A stretch of 64,000 nt of DNA from Stenotrophomonas acidaminiphila (GCA_002951995.1 CP019797.1:265001-329000); one strand, 5' to 3'; counted from the first letter of the stretch, positions 21,020-30,777 are shown. The notes: generated from the letters alone by a model not told the origin. Numbers and translations: made by a program.

Positions 21020-21730
21020 ATGACGCGACAGCACACGGGGCTGCTGGGCTGGCTGCTGGCGTTCGCGGTGGCCGCGCTGTTCAGCGCGCTCGGCGCGTGG
21101 CAGCTGCAGCGCATGCACGACAAGCAGGCGCTGCTGGCGCAGGTGCCGCCGGAGCGCGGCCACGGGCTGGCGCTGGCGCAGGCGATGCGCGCGCCGGCCA
21201 CGCTGCACTGGGTGCACGACACGCTCGAGTTCCTGCCCGCCACGGTGCTGCTGGACAACCAGCTGCGCGATGGCCGCCCCGGGCTGAAGGTGTACCAGGC
21301 CGCGCGCGCGGAAGGTAATGCGGTGCTGGTCGACCTGGGCTGGCTGCCGTTGCCGGGCGACCGCCGGTTGCCGCCCATCGTGCCGCTGCAGGGGCGGATC
21401 GAGGTGCAGGGCCTGTGGGCGCCGCCGCCGTCACCGGGCCTGGCGCTGGGGCCGGCGCTGGCGGCCACCGCGCAGCCGCGGGTGTGGCTGGCCACGCGCC
21501 TGGACATTCCCGCCATCGCCGCGCAGCTGCAGCTGCCGGCCGCTGCGTTGCCGGGCCAGGTGCTGCGGCTGGATCCGGCCATGCCACTGGGTTACGCCCG
21601 CGACCTGGAGCTGCTGCCCAATACCCTGCCACCTTCGCGCCATCTCGGTTATGCGGTGCAGTGGTTCGCCATGGCGCTGGCGGTGCTGGTGATCGCCGGC
21701 GTGCTGCATGTCCGCCGCCGCGGGCGCTGA
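21020..21730 (+). CDS. surf1: SURF1 family oxidase assembly protein
   Basis: 236 residues. N-terminal helix (GLLGWLLAFAVAALFSALGAWQL) with the SURF1-typical LGxWQLxR signature, a periplasmic domain containing DNQ and VDLGWLP, and a C-terminal helix (HLGYAVQWFAMALAVLVIAGVL). SURF1/Shy1 helps insert heme a into subunit I. Both helices and both signature motifs are intact. It begins the second half of the oxidase assembly cluster. Confidence 0.93.
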   Translation: MTRQHTGLLGWLLAFAVAALFSALGAWQLQRMHDKQALLAQVPPERGHGLALAQAMRAPATLHWVHDTLEFLPATVLLDNQLRDGRPGLKVYQAARAEGNAVLVDLGWLPLPGDRRLPPIVPLQGRIEVQGLWAPPPSPGLALGPALAATAQPRVWLATRLDIPAIAAQLQLPAAALPGQVLRLDPAMPLGYARDLELLPNTLPPSRHLGYAVQWFAMALAVLVIAGVLHVRRRGR

Positions 21731-21757
21731 ACGCCAAGCCATGGGAAAATGCCGCAC

Positions 21758-22333
21758 ATGAATGCCCTGACCCCGGAACAACTCGTCATCCGCAAGCGCG
21801 GCCGCCGCGTGCTGCTGCTCATTTTCGCCCTGTTCTTCGGGTCGATGGCGCTGGCGGGCATCCTGCGCTTCTCCGGCTGGATGCCGCAGGTCAACCGCAA
21901 CCACGGGCAGCTGTTCGACCCGGCGCTGGACCTGCGCCAGGAACGGCTGCGGCTGGCCGACGGCAGCGCCTATGCATGGAACCCGGCCGCCCGCCACTGG
22001 CGCATCGTGCTGGCGCCGGCCGCCGATTGCGCGCCGGCCTGCGTCACTTTGTCGCAGCAGCTGGACACCGTATGGCGGCTGTTCGGGCATAACGCCGATA
22101 ATGTCGAGATACTGTGGCTGGGCACGCCGCCGGAACAGGTGGTGGCCTCGCCGGCGCTCAAGGTGCTGCAGGCCTCGCCGGCGTTCCGCGCGAAACTGCC
22201 GGGGGTGGACGACCCCGCCGGCATCCCGGTTTACGTGATCGATCCCAACGGCTTCGTGGTCCTGCGTTATGCGCCCGGCTTCGACCCGGGCGGCCTGCGC
22301 ACCGATCTTTCCAGGCTGTTGAAACTGAAGTGA
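21758..22333 (+). CDS. SCO/thioredoxin-like membrane protein of the oxidase locus
   Basis: 191 residues: a basic N-terminus, one membrane helix (about 18-36) and a periplasmic thioredoxin-like domain. C91-A-P-A-C95 matches the CxxxC copper-binding pattern of SCO proteins, and IPVYVIDPNGFVVLRY near the end matches the SCO beta-strand/turn region. The His that SCO proteins use as third copper ligand is not obvious, so it could be a redox partner rather than a copper carrier. An in-frame ATG at 21749 is possible, but 21758 has the better-spaced GGGA. Position between surf1 and ctaA supports a role in oxidase assembly. Confidence 0.75.
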   Translation: MNALTPEQLVIRKRGRRVLLLIFALFFGSMALAGILRFSGWMPQVNRNHGQLFDPALDLRQERLRLADGSAYAWNPAARHWRIVLAPAADCAPACVTLSQQLDTVWRLFGHNADNVEILWLGTPPEQVVASPALKVLQASPAFRAKLPGVDDPAGIPVYVIDPNGFVVLRYAPGFDPGGLRTDLSRLLKLK

Positions 22334-22343
22334 GTTCCATCCG

Positions 22344-23507
22344 ATGAATGCCCCCGCGCGTCCGGCGCTGTACCGCAATTTCCACCGCCTGGCGTGGTTC
22401 GCCCTGATCATGACCGCGAGCACGATCATGTTCGGCTCGTTCGTGCGCCTGTCCGATGCCGGGCTCAGCTGCCCGGACTGGCCGACCTGCTACGGCCGCG
22501 TCACCTGGCCGCAGACCCAGGTGGAGGCCGCGCAGCACGTGGCCAGCGAGATCCGCCCGCTGGAAAGCCACAAGGCCTGGCGCGAGCAGGTGCACCGCTT
22601 CCTGGCCGGCCTGTTGGGCGTCGAGGTGCTGGCGCTGGCGCTGCTGGCCGCGCGCCGCCACCGCCGGGGCGTGGCCCAGGTGGTGACCGCCTCGGCGCTG
22701 GTGGCGCTGGCCATTCCCCTTTACATGCGCGGCGAACATGTCGCCTCCAGCGTGCTGGCGATCGGCGGCGAGGTGATCCTGCTGCTGGCGGCGCTGCGCT
22801 GGTCCAACATCGACCTGTCGCGCGCGGCGGTACTGACACTGGCGGTGGTGATCTTCCAGGCGCTGCTGGGCATGTGGACGGTGACCTGGCTGCTCAAGCC
22901 CATCGTGGTCATGGGCCACCTGCTCGGCGGCATGCTGATGTTCAGCCTGCTGGTATGGATGGCGTGGAAGGCCACGCACCTGCCGATCACCCTGGTACAG
23001 GCACCGCGCCTGCGCTGGTGGCTGCGCGCCGGGTTGGCGCTGCTGGTGCTGCAGATCGCGCTGGGCGGCTGGGTCAGCGCCAATTACGCGGCGCTGGCCT
23101 GCGGTGGCGGCAGTGCGTCGCTGGACAATTTCCCGCGCTGCGTGAGCCAGTGGTGGCCGCCGCAGAACTACGCCGAAGGCTTCACCCTGTGGCGCGGCAT
23201 CGGCGTGGACTACGAAGGCGGCGTGCTCGACGGCGCCTCGCGCATCGCCATCCAGATGGCGCACCGGATGATGGCCGTGGTCGTGGCCGTGTACCTGCTG
23301 GTGCTGTCGGTGCGCATGTTCCGCCTGCCGGGCATGCGCGGCTGGGCCAGCGCGCTGGGCGTGCTGGTACTGCTGCAGGTCACCTTGGGCGTGCTCAACG
23401 TCAAGCTCGCGCTGCCGCTGGCAGTGGCGGTGATGCACAACGGCGGCGCCGTGTGCCTGTTGTTCGTGCTGGTCTCGCTGCTGGCGCGGCTGCGTGCCCC
23501 GGAGTGA
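22344..23507 (+). CDS. ctaA: heme A synthase CtaA/Cox15
   Basis: 387 residues, eight transmembrane helices. Family marks are the N-terminal [20 protein letters not shown] and [17 protein letters not shown], and paired His residues on later helices (for example [13 protein letters not shown]). It oxidises the C8 methyl of heme O to give heme A, in the inner membrane. It is followed with a 4-bp gap by ctaB, so the two heme-modifying enzymes are translationally linked. Confidence 0.95.
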   Translation: MNAPARPALYRNFHRLAWFALIMTASTIMFGSFVRLSDAGLSCPDWPTCYGRVTWPQTQVEAAQHVASEIRPLESHKAWREQVHRFLAGLLGVEVLALALLAARRHRRGVAQVVTASALVALAIPLYMRGEHVASSVLAIGGEVILLLAALRWSNIDLSRAAVLTLAVVIFQALLGMWTVTWLLKPIVVMGHLLGGMLMFSLLVWMAWKATHLPITLVQAPRLRWWLRAGLALLVLQIALGGWVSANYAALACGGGSASLDNFPRCVSQWWPPQNYAEGFTLWRGIGVDYEGGVLDGASRIAIQMAHRMMAVVVAVYLLVLSVRMFRLPGMRGWASALGVLVLLQVTLGVLNVKLALPLAVAVMHNGGAVCLLFVLVSLLARLRAPE

Positions 23508-23511
23508 GCCG

Positions 23512-24405
23512 ATGAGTACGACGTTGCGTGATTACTGGGACCTGACCAAGCCCAAGGTGGTGGCCCTGATCGTGTTCACCGCGCTGGTGGGCATGTTCCT
23601 GGCGATCCCCGGCTGGCCGACCGCCGCGCAGGCGCTGACCGGCGCGGTGGCCTTCATCGGCATCTGGCTCTCGGCGGGCGCCGCCGCGGCGATCAACCAG
23701 CTGCTGGATGCGCGCATCGACGCGCAGATGGCGCGCACCTCGTGGCGGCCGCTGGTGGTGGGCAAGGTGACCCCGCGGCAGGTGCTGGTGTTCGCTGGCG
23801 CACTGACCGCGCTGTCGATGACCATCCTGGTGCTGTGGGTGAACGTGATCACCGCGGTGCTGACCTTCGCCTCGCTGATCGGTTACGCGGTGGTCTACAC
23901 CGTGTACCTGAAGCGGGCGACGTCGCAGAACATCGTCATCGGCGGCCTCGCCGGCGCGACCCCGCCACTGCTCGGCTGGGCGGCGGTGACCGGCATGCAG
24001 GGGGGCTCCGACTGGGCCTACGCCTCGCTGCTGGTGCTGATCATCTTCGTGTGGACGCCGCCGCATTTCTGGGCGCTGGCGATCTTCCGCCGCGCCGACT
24101 ACGCCAAGGCCGCGGTGCCGATGCTGCCGGTCACCCATGGCGTGGCGCACACCCGCCGGCAGATCCTGTTCTATTCGGTGGTGCTGGTGGTGGTGACCCT
24201 GCTGCCGGTGGCGCTGGGCATGAGCGGGGTGTTCTATCTCGGCGGCGCCACCGTGCTGAACCTGGTGTTCCTGTGGTACGCGTGGAAGATGCAGGATCCG
24301 CCGGACGAGATGTTCAACATGCAGATGTTCGGCTACTCGGTGGTCTACCTGATGGCGCTGTTCGCCTTCCTGCTGGTGGACCACTGGCTGCTGCCCTGGC
24401 TTTGA
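23512..24405 (+). CDS. ctaB: protoheme IX farnesyltransferase (heme O synthase)
   Basis: 297 residues, about nine transmembrane helices. UbiA-superfamily acidic motifs are present: [12 protein letters not shown] (N/DxxxD-type, magnesium and prenyl-diphosphate binding) and a later [12 protein letters not shown] segment. It adds the farnesyl group to heme B to make heme O, the substrate of CtaA. The ATG at 23512 with GGAG seven bases upstream is preferred to a GTG inside ctaA. It closes the oxidase locus. Confidence 0.95.
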   Translation: MSTTLRDYWDLTKPKVVALIVFTALVGMFLAIPGWPTAAQALTGAVAFIGIWLSAGAAAAINQLLDARIDAQMARTSWRPLVVGKVTPRQVLVFAGALTALSMTILVLWVNVITAVLTFASLIGYAVVYTVYLKRATSQNIVIGGLAGATPPLLGWAAVTGMQGGSDWAYASLLVLIIFVWTPPHFWALAIFRRADYAKAAVPMLPVTHGVAHTRRQILFYSVVLVVVTLLPVALGMSGVFYLGGATVLNLVFLWYAWKMQDPPDEMFNMQMFGYSVVYLMALFAFLLVDHWLLPWL

Positions 24406-24424
24406 GGCCGGGCCCGTGCCGCAG

Positions 24425-24500
24425 GTGCGGGGCTTGCCCCGCACGAAGCTTCACCGGGAACGCCTCCTGCGGGCAAGCCCCTCGGCTACGGGGCGTGGCG
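24425..24500. repeat. REP-like palindrome pair between convergent genes
   Basis: GTGCGGGG-CTTG-CCCCGCAC (24425-24444) is followed about 25 bp later by GCGGGCAAGCCCCTCGGCTACGGGG. The two share the GGGC(TT/AA)GCCC core in opposite orientation, and the second contains CTAC (GTAG on the minus strand), as in xanthomonad REP/SMAG-type elements. It overlaps the 3' end of the SBF gene and probably also ends transcription of ctaB. Confidence 0.55.
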
Positions 24501-25457
24501 CGCGTAGCGCTGCGCCACCACCGCGCAGACGATCAGCTGCAGCTGGTGGTAGATCATGATCGGCAGCACGATCGCGCCGAGGCTGCCGCCGGCGAACAGC
24601 ACCTTGGCGATCGGCACGCCGGTGGCCAGGCTCTTCTTGGAGCCGCAGAACACGATGGGAATCTCGTCCTCGCGGCTGAACCCCAGCCGCCGCGCCAGCC
24701 AGGTGATGCCGGGCATGGCGATGGCCAGCAGCACCACCGCGACCCCCGCGGCGGCGAGCAGCGAGCCCACCGGGGTCTTGTGCCACAGCCCTTCCACCAC
24801 CGATTCGCCGAACGCGCCATAGACCACCAGCAGCACCGTGCCCTGGTCGGTGTAGCGCAGCAGCGCGCGCTGCCGCTCCACCCAGCGCGCGATCCACGGC
24901 CGCAGCAGGTGCCCGGCGACGAACGGCACCAGCAGCTGCAGCATGATCGCGCCGACCGCGTGCAGCGGATCGGCCATGCCGCCTTGGCTGCCGGCCAGCA
25001 GGCCCATCAGCAGCGGGGTCAGGAACACACCGAGGATGCTCGACAGCGAGGCCGCGCACACCGCCGCCGGGATGTTGCCGCCGGCCATCGAAGTGAACGC
25101 GATGGATGACTGCACCGTGGACGGCAGCGCGCACAGGAACAGCACGCCGACGTAGAGGTCGGGCGTCAGCGCCCATCCGGCGAGCGGCTTGAACGCCAGC
25201 CCCAGCAGCGGGAACAGCACGAACGTGCAGGCCAGGATGACCAGGTGCAGGCGCCAGTGCAGCATGCCGGCGACGATGGACTCGCGTGGCAGGCGTGCGC
25301 CATGCAGGAAGAACAGGGCGGCAATGGCCAGGTCGGTGAAGCGGTCCAGCCCGCGCGCGGCATCGCCGGTCATCGGCAGCACGCTGGCCAGGGCCACGGT
25401 GGCGAGCAGGGCGAGGGTGAAGTTGTCCGGTCGCAGGCGCGACCACCAGCGGGTCAT
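24486..25457 (-). CDS. bile acid:sodium symporter (SBF-like) family transporter
   Basis: 323 residues with about ten hydrophobic helices. Sequences such as FFLHGARLPRESI, LPSTVQSSIAFTSMAGGN and FCGSKKSLATGVPIAKV are typical of the SBF-like/YfeH branch of the BASS superfamily. Substrate is unknown; despite the family name a bile acid is unlikely. It is convergent with ctaB and 31 bp downstream of the phosphatase gene, so it may be the tail of that operon. Confidence 0.85.
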   Translation of the reverse strand: MTRWWSRLRPDNFTLALLATVALASVLPMTGDAARGLDRFTDLAIAALFFLHGARLPRESIVAGMLHWRLHLVILACTFVLFPLLGLAFKPLAGWALTPDLYVGVLFLCALPSTVQSSIAFTSMAGGNIPAAVCAASLSSILGVFLTPLLMGLLAGSQGGMADPLHAVGAIMLQLLVPFVAGHLLRPWIARWVERQRALLRYTDQGTVLLVVYGAFGESVVEGLWHKTPVGSLLAAAGVAVVLLAIAMPGITWLARRLGFSREDEIPIVFCGSKKSLATGVPIAKVLFAGGSLGAIVLPIMIYHQLQLIVCAVVAQRYARHAP

Positions 25458-25488
25458 CGGCAGGGGTGTCCTTGTCGGTGTGGCGCGG

Positions 25489-25986
25489 TCATGGCCGCGC
25501 GGGGTGCTCCAGCGCCGCGCGCACGGCCGGCTCCAGCGACGTCAGGCCGGCATCGCGGCCGAACTGCAGCGCGGCTTCGGGCGACGCGCCGTGCACCCGC
25601 GCCTGCGCCAGCGCCAGCAGCGCCCCGGCGCGGTTGCCCGAGGCACAGTGCAGCAGCGTGCTGCCGGGGTCCTGCCGCAGCAGGCGGTCCAGCGTGCGCG
25701 CGTTGGCCTCGCTGATGCCGCCGGCACCGTCGATGGGCAGGCGCACGTAGCGCAGGCCCAGCGCCTCGGCGGCAGCGGCCTCGTCATAGCCGCGGTCCTC
25801 GTGCGGCATGCGCAGGTCGATGACACTGGTGACGCCGGCTTGCGCGGCGTCGCGCAGCTGCTGCGCGCTGGGCTGGCCGCCGGTGAACAGGCCCGGGCGT
25901 GGCTGCTTCAGTCCCTGCCCGGCGGCAGCGGTGGCGCCGGCGCAGGCCAGCAGCAGGAACAGCAGTTTCGGCAGGTGTTTATGCAT
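25489..25986 (-). CDS. exported DUF442-type tyrosine phosphatase-like protein
   Basis: 165 residues. A signal peptide (KLLFLLLACAGATAAAG) precedes a compact phosphatase fold. PGLFTGGQPSAQQL and VIDLRMPHEDRG, then LHCASGNRAGAL, give the Cys and Arg of a C-x4-R P-loop as in the DUF442/Blh family. The catalytic Asp may be the one in LPIDGAG. The real substrate is unknown. It begins 20 bp after dnaG on the same strand, in the place where rpoD follows dnaG in many bacteria. Confidence 0.75.
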   Translation of the reverse strand: MHKHLPKLLFLLLACAGATAAAGQGLKQPRPGLFTGGQPSAQQLRDAAQAGVTSVIDLRMPHEDRGYDEAAAAEALGLRYVRLPIDGAGGISEANARTLDRLLRQDPGSTLLHCASGNRAGALLALAQARVHGASPEAALQFGRDAGLTSLEPAVRAALEHPARP

Positions 25987-26006
25987 CGCTTCGCTCCGTC
26001 CGCGCC

Positions 26007-27734
26007 TCAGCGCATCGTCGCGCGCGCCTTGAGCAGCTCGCGCAGTTCGAACTTGTCGGTCTCGTCCAGGCCCTGCTGGCGCTGCTTGGCCTGCAGCTCG
26101 TCCAGCCGCTGCTGCAGCAGCTGCTTCTCCAGCTGCACGATGGCGTCGTGCAGCTCCTGGGTCCAGCTGGCCTCGTCGCCGGGCAGGGCGACGGCGGCCA
26201 GCCGATGCAGCGCGGCCTGTTCCTCGCGGCCATCGAAATGCTCCAGCAGCGCGCCGGTGCTGATGTCCGGGCGCTGCTGCACCAGCTCCAGCAGTTCCAG
26301 CAGCAGTTCAATGCCGGGCAGGCGCAGGCCGGCGATGGCATGGTGGCCTTCCAGGCTCAGCGCCAGCGAGGGTTGCTGCAGCAGGAGGGCAATGGCCGCG
26401 CGCACCAGGCTGCGCTTCTGCACCGGTGCGGCCGCCGCGCGGCGCACGGGCGCGGCGGCGGTGCCGGCGGGCGCGCGGCCGATGCCGGTCAGGCGCTGCA
26501 GCTCCTGCTTCATCAGGTCGCCGAAGGCGCCGTCGGGAATCTGCGCCAGCATCGGCCTGGCGCGCTCGGCCAGGCGCGCCTTGCCGTCCAGCGTGCCCAG
26601 GTTGATCTCGCGGGTGAGCTCGTCGAAGAAGAACTGCGACAGCGGCGTGGCCTGCTTCAGGCGCGCGTCGAAGGCGTCGGCGCCTTCCTTGCGCACGATG
26701 GTGTCCGGATCCTCGCCGTCGGGCAGGAACAGGAAGAACGCCTGGCGCCCGTCCTTCATCCGCGGCAGCACCGACTCCAGCGCGCGCCACGCCGCGCGGC
26801 GGCCGGCGGCGTCGCCGTCGAAGCAGAAGTACACGTCCGGCGCATTGCGGAACAGCAGCTCGGCATGGTCGGGCGTGGTCGCGGTACCCAGCGTCGCCAC
26901 CGCCTGGGTGACGCCGAACTGGAACAGGCTGACCACGTCCATGTAGCCCTCGACCACGATCAGCCGCTCGATCTTCTGGTTGGCCTGGCGCACCTGCCAC
27001 AACCCGTACAACTCGCGGCCCTTGTGGAACAGCGCGGTCTCGGGCGAGTTGAGGTACTTGGGGCCGTCGTCCTTCTGCATGACCCGGCCGCCGAAGGCGA
27101 TGACCCGGCCGCGGCGGTCGAAGATCGGGAACATCACCCGGTCGCGGAACTTGTCGTAGACATGGCCGCGGTCGTTCTTGGAGAACAGCCCGACGCGGTC
27201 GAGCAGCTTCATCCGCCGCTCGTCCTTGCCCAGCGCGTCCTTCAGCGCGCTGTAGCCGTCCGGCGCATAACCGATGCAAAAGCGTGCGCGGGTATCGGCG
27301 TCCACGCCGCGGCCATCGAGGTAGGCCAGCGCCTTTTCGCTGCCCTCCAGTTGCTTCTGGAAGAAGCGCGCGGCGGCGTCGAGCGCCGAGTACTGGTCGC
27401 GGCTGTCATCCTGCTGCTGCGGGCTGCGCGGGTGGGCGTCGCGCGGCACCTCCATGCCGGCGCGCTTGGCCAGTTCCTCCACCGCGTCGAGGAACTCGAG
27501 GCGGTCGTAGTTCATCAGGAAGCTGATCGCGGTGCCGTGCGCGCCGCAGCCGAAGCAGTGGTAGAACTGCTTGGTCGGCGACACCGTGAACGAGGCCGAA
27601 CGCTCGTCGTGGAACGGGCAGCGCGCCGCGTATTCCTTGCCCTGGCGCTTGAGCGGCACGCGCGAACCCACCACTTCGACGATATCGGAGCGGGCGAGCA
27701 GGTCGTCGATGAACGCGTCGGGGATTCGGGCCAT
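26007..27734 (-). CDS. dnaG: DNA primase
   Basis: 575 residues. N-terminal CHC2 zinc finger (CPFH ... HCFGCG, about residues 39-64), RNA-polymerase-like catalytic/TOPRIM core (EGYMDVVSLF and FCFDGDAAGRRA acidic motifs) and a C-terminal DnaB-interacting helical region. It makes the RNA primers for replication. Part of the rpsU-yqeY-yihY-dnaG cluster. The start at 27734 (MARIP) matches DnaG N-termini. Confidence 0.97.
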   Translation of the reverse strand: MARIPDAFIDDLLARSDIVEVVGSRVPLKRQGKEYAARCPFHDERSASFTVSPTKQFYHCFGCGAHGTAISFLMNYDRLEFLDAVEELAKRAGMEVPRDAHPRSPQQQDDSRDQYSALDAAARFFQKQLEGSEKALAYLDGRGVDADTRARFCIGYAPDGYSALKDALGKDERRMKLLDRVGLFSKNDRGHVYDKFRDRVMFPIFDRRGRVIAFGGRVMQKDDGPKYLNSPETALFHKGRELYGLWQVRQANQKIERLIVVEGYMDVVSLFQFGVTQAVATLGTATTPDHAELLFRNAPDVYFCFDGDAAGRRAAWRALESVLPRMKDGRQAFFLFLPDGEDPDTIVRKEGADAFDARLKQATPLSQFFFDELTREINLGTLDGKARLAERARPMLAQIPDGAFGDLMKQELQRLTGIGRAPAGTAAAPVRRAAAAPVQKRSLVRAAIALLLQQPSLALSLEGHHAIAGLRLPGIELLLELLELVQQRPDISTGALLEHFDGREEQAALHRLAAVALPGDEASWTQELHDAIVQLEKQLLQQRLDELQAKQRQQGLDETDKFELRELLKARATMR

Positions 27735-27791
27735 GCGGGGGACTGGAGCACCGCTGCGGGCGGTACATGGCGAAGGTGTGCGGCAAGTGTA

Positions 27792-28670
27792 CTAGACGCC
27801 CGGCCCGGGCATGGCCGTGGCCGCGCGCGCATGCGCGCGTTCGTCGATGACCGCGGTGACCAGGGCGCCGGCGAAGAACACCACGCTGGCGTAGTACACC
27901 CAGACCAGCATGATCACCAGGGTGCCCATTGAGCCATAGGCACTGCCGGGCGCGGCGTTGGCGATGTACAGGCCGATGCCGTAGCGGCCCAGGGTGAACA
28001 GCACCGCGGTGATGGCGCCGCCGCCGAAGGCCTGGCGCCACGCCACCGGGCGGTCGGGCAGGTAGTGGTAGAGGAACGCGAAGCCCAGGGTGTAGAGCAG
28101 CAGGGTGGACACGTAGCCCACCGCCGGCAGCAGCGACGGCAGGTGCGCGAACACCACCTGCAGCGCGGTGGTGGCGACCATCGACACGATCAGCAGGAAG
28201 CCCAGGGCCAGCACCACCCCGGCCGAGAAGATGCGCTTCTTCAGCCAGCCCAGCATCCCGTCGAAACGCTGCAGGTCGGCGCGGAAGATACGGTTCAGGG
28301 CGGCCTGCAGCTGGGCGAACACGACGGTGGCGCCGATGAACAGCAGCAACAGGCTCCACGCGCCGGCCAGCGAGCCCAGGTCGGGCTGCGCGCTGGCATT
28401 GGCGATCACCGTGTCGGCGACCTCGGCGACGCTATGCCCGGCCAGCGCGCCGATCTGGCCGACCAGTGCCTGCTGCGCGGGCGGGTAGAGCGAGGCCGTC
28501 AGCCACAGCAGCAATACCAGCAGGGGGGCCAGCGAAAGCAGGGTATAGAACGCCAGCGAGGCCGCCTGGGTCATCACGTCCGCTTCGGTGAAGCGGCGGA
28601 CCAGGGCGGCCGGCAGGCTCTGCTGCAACCGCGCCAGGCGGTGCTTCATGTGCGGTGACAGGGGCGCCAT
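27792..28670 (-). CDS. YihY/BrkB family inner membrane protein
   Basis: 292 residues, about six transmembrane helices. Family sequences include AASLAFYTLLSLAPLLVLLLW near the start, and GYVSTLLLYTLGFAFLYHYLP and LVWVYYASVVFFAGALVTAV later. The family was once called RNase BN in error; its function is unsettled. It sits between yqeY and dnaG, an insertion into the usual macromolecular synthesis gene order. The start could also be the Met at 28649. Confidence 0.88.
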   Translation of the reverse strand: MAPLSPHMKHRLARLQQSLPAALVRRFTEADVMTQAASLAFYTLLSLAPLLVLLLWLTASLYPPAQQALVGQIGALAGHSVAEVADTVIANASAQPDLGSLAGAWSLLLLFIGATVVFAQLQAALNRIFRADLQRFDGMLGWLKKRIFSAGVVLALGFLLIVSMVATTALQVVFAHLPSLLPAVGYVSTLLLYTLGFAFLYHYLPDRPVAWRQAFGGGAITAVLFTLGRYGIGLYIANAAPGSAYGSMGTLVIMLVWVYYASVVFFAGALVTAVIDERAHARAATAMPGPGV

Positions 28671-28767
28671 GCCGCGCAGGATGGCATACCCGTCCGCGTA
28701 GCCGCCGTGATGGGCGGCCGCGCGCCGGCCCGCCGCTGGCGGCAGCGGCAGGTCGGGTGCGCCGGAC

Positions 28768-29214
28768 TCAGCCGGCCAGCGCCTGCTTGACCAGCTTCGA
28801 CACCAGGCCCATGTCGGCCTGGCCGGCCAGCAGCGGCTTGAGCACGCCCATCAGCTTGCCGATGTCGGCCGCGCTGCTGGCGCCGGTTTCGCTGATCGCG
28901 GCGTTGATCGCGGCCAGGATCTCGGCCTCGCCCAGCTTGGCCGGCAGGTAGCGCTCGATCACCACGATCTCTTCGCGCTCGACCTTGGCCAGGTCTTCGC
29001 GATTGGCGGCCTCGTACTGGGTCACCGAGTCCTTGCGCTGCTTGACCATCTTGTCCAGCACCGCGATCACTGCGGCGTCGTCCAGCTCGATGCGCTCGTC
29101 TACTTCCTTCTGCTTGATCGCCGCGTTGATCAGCCGGATCACGCCCAGGGAGTGCTTGTCGCCGCCCTTCATGGCGGCCTTCATGTCGTCGGTCAGTTGC
29201 TGTTTCAGGCTCAT
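28768..29214 (-). CDS. yqeY: GatB/YqeY domain protein
   Basis: 148 residues, helical, cytoplasmic. Typical opening LKQQLTDDMKAAMKGGD and the AEILAAINAAI and MGVLKPLLAGQADMG segments of the YqeY family, which resembles the tail domain of the GatB amidotransferase subunit and may bind tRNA. It commonly sits between rpsU and dnaG. An internal terminator separates it from rpsU. Confidence 0.9.
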   Translation of the reverse strand: MSLKQQLTDDMKAAMKGGDKHSLGVIRLINAAIKQKEVDERIELDDAAVIAVLDKMVKQRKDSVTQYEAANREDLAKVEREEIVVIERYLPAKLGEAEILAAINAAISETGASSAADIGKLMGVLKPLLAGQADMGLVSKLVKQALAG

Positions 29215-29267
29215 GGATCACCTCTTGCGGGATCGGAATGCGGGGGTGCGCACGGGGCGCGGGAACG

Positions 29268-29302
29268 CAAAAAGCCGGCTACGCTCGCGCGTGCCGGCTT
29301 CC
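29268..29302 (-). terminator. internal terminator between rpsU and yqeY
   Basis: On the minus strand AAGCCGGC-N13-GCCGGCTT is followed by TTTGCG. It lies inside the operon, as in the E. coli macromolecular synthesis operon where a partial terminator lets rpsU be made in excess over dnaG. Confidence 0.7.
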
Positions 29303-29349
29303 ACTCCGGTCACGGAAGGCCGAAGCCCCCGTTCAGGAGTTGCGTCCGA

Positions 29350-29565
29350 TCAGTACAGGCGCTGACGCTTGGTGACGTCGCGCGAGGAACGACGCAGCTG
29401 GCGCTTCACGGCAGCAGCAGCCTTGCGCTTGCGTTCCTGGGTCGGCTTTTCGTAGAACTCGCGCTTGCGGGTCTCGGCCAGCACGCCGGCCTTTTCGCAG
29501 GTGCGCTTGAAGCGGCGGAGCGCAAACTCGAAAGGTTCGTTCTCGCGGACTTTGACGCTGGGCAT
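29350..29565 (-). CDS. rpsU: 30S ribosomal protein S21
   Basis: 71 residues: [20 protein letters not shown] and a very basic C-terminus ending KRQRLY, standard for S21. It binds the 3' region of 16S rRNA in the small subunit and helps mRNA recognition. It has its own perfect -10 upstream and a terminator downstream. Confidence 0.98.
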
Positions 29566-29613
29566 GGAATCTCCGGGACACAGTGAGACCGGGTCACGCC
29601 CGGTGAGCCGCGC

Positions 29614-29641
29614 ATTATAGCCGCTTTGAATCCGGGCGCAA
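29614..29641 (-). promoter_or_regulatory. rpsU promoter
   Basis: On the minus strand TTGCGC-N16-TATAAT with a perfect -10 hexamer (29614-29619). A small hairpin ACCGGG-N5-CCCGGT (29588-29604) lies in the leader before the rpsU start. Confidence 0.7.
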
Positions 29642-29751
29642 GTGGGCCGGCAGGACGGCGCGGCGCGGGGGCGGGCGTGGCCGCGGTCCCGGCCGCCGGG
29701 ACGGACCCCGGGCGGTTCGTAAACACGCGTCGGCAGGTTCACAATACCGGC

Positions 29752-30777
29752 ATGAAAGTCCTTGGCATCGAATCCTCCTGCGACGAGACCGGCGTGGCGG
29801 TGTACGACACCGCGCTGTCCGGCGTCGACGCCCTGCGCGCCCATGCGGTCTACAGCCAGATCGCGCTGCATGCCGAGTACGGCGGCGTGGTGCCGGAGCT
29901 GGCCAGCCGCGACCACGTGCGCAAGACCCTGCCGCTGATCCGGCAGACCCTGGACGAGGCCGGCATCGCCGTGTCCGAACTGGACGGCGTGGCCTACACC
30001 GCCGGCCCCGGGCTGGTTGGCGCGCTGCTGGTCGGCGCCGGGGTGGCGCGTTCGCTGGCCTGGGCGCTGGACGTGCCGGCCATCGGCGTGCACCACATGG
30101 AAGGCCACCTGCTGGCGCCCCTGATGGAGGACGACCCGCCGGAACCGCCGTTCGTGGCGCTGCTGGTCTCCGGCGGGCATACCCAGCTGATCGCGGTGGA
30201 CGCGATCGGCAGCTATCGCCTGCTCGGCGAGACGCTGGACGACGCCGCCGGCGAAGCCTTCGACAAGACCGCCAAGCTGATGGGCCTGCCGTACCCCGGC
30301 GGGCCGCAACTGGCCAGGTTGGCCGAGATCGGCACGCCGGGGCGCTTCAGGTTCGCGCGGCCGATGACCGACCGGCCGGGGCTGGACTTCAGTTTCTCCG
30401 GGCTCAAGACCCAGGTGCTGCTGGCCTGGCGCGACAGCGACCAGAGCGAGCAGACGCGCGCCGATATCGCCCGCGGCTTCGAGGACGCGGTGGTCGATAC
30501 CCTGGCGATCAAGTGCGAACGCGCGCTGGAGGCGGCCGGCTGCGACGTGCTGGTGGTGGCCGGCGGGGTCGGCGCCAACAAGCGCCTGCGGGCCAAACTG
30601 CAGGATGCGGCGCAGCGCCGCGGCGGCCGCGTGTGCTTCCCGCGCCCGGCGCTGTGCACCGACAACGGCGCGATGATCGCCTTCGCCGGCGCGCTGCGCC
30701 TGCAGGCCGGCCAGCACAGCCCGGCCGAGGTGAAGGTGGTGCCGCGCTGGGACATGGCGACCCTGCCACCGGTGTGA
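29752..30777 (+). CDS. tsaD: tRNA threonylcarbamoyladenosine transferase TsaD
   Basis: 341 residues of the ASKHA ATPase fold. [13 protein letters not shown] opens the protein, the metal-binding HHMEGH follows near residue 115, then SGGHTQL and the C-terminal [10 protein letters not shown]. With TsaB and TsaE it transfers the threonylcarbamoyl group to A37 of ANN-decoding tRNAs. It is divergent from rpsU, as in E. coli. The ATG at 29752 gives the family N-terminus. Confidence 0.97.

Noticed and set aside
27792..28670. Annotation as ribonuclease BN
   Set aside because: The YihY/BrkB family was misassigned as RNase BN in the past. This protein is an integral membrane protein with no nuclease motif.
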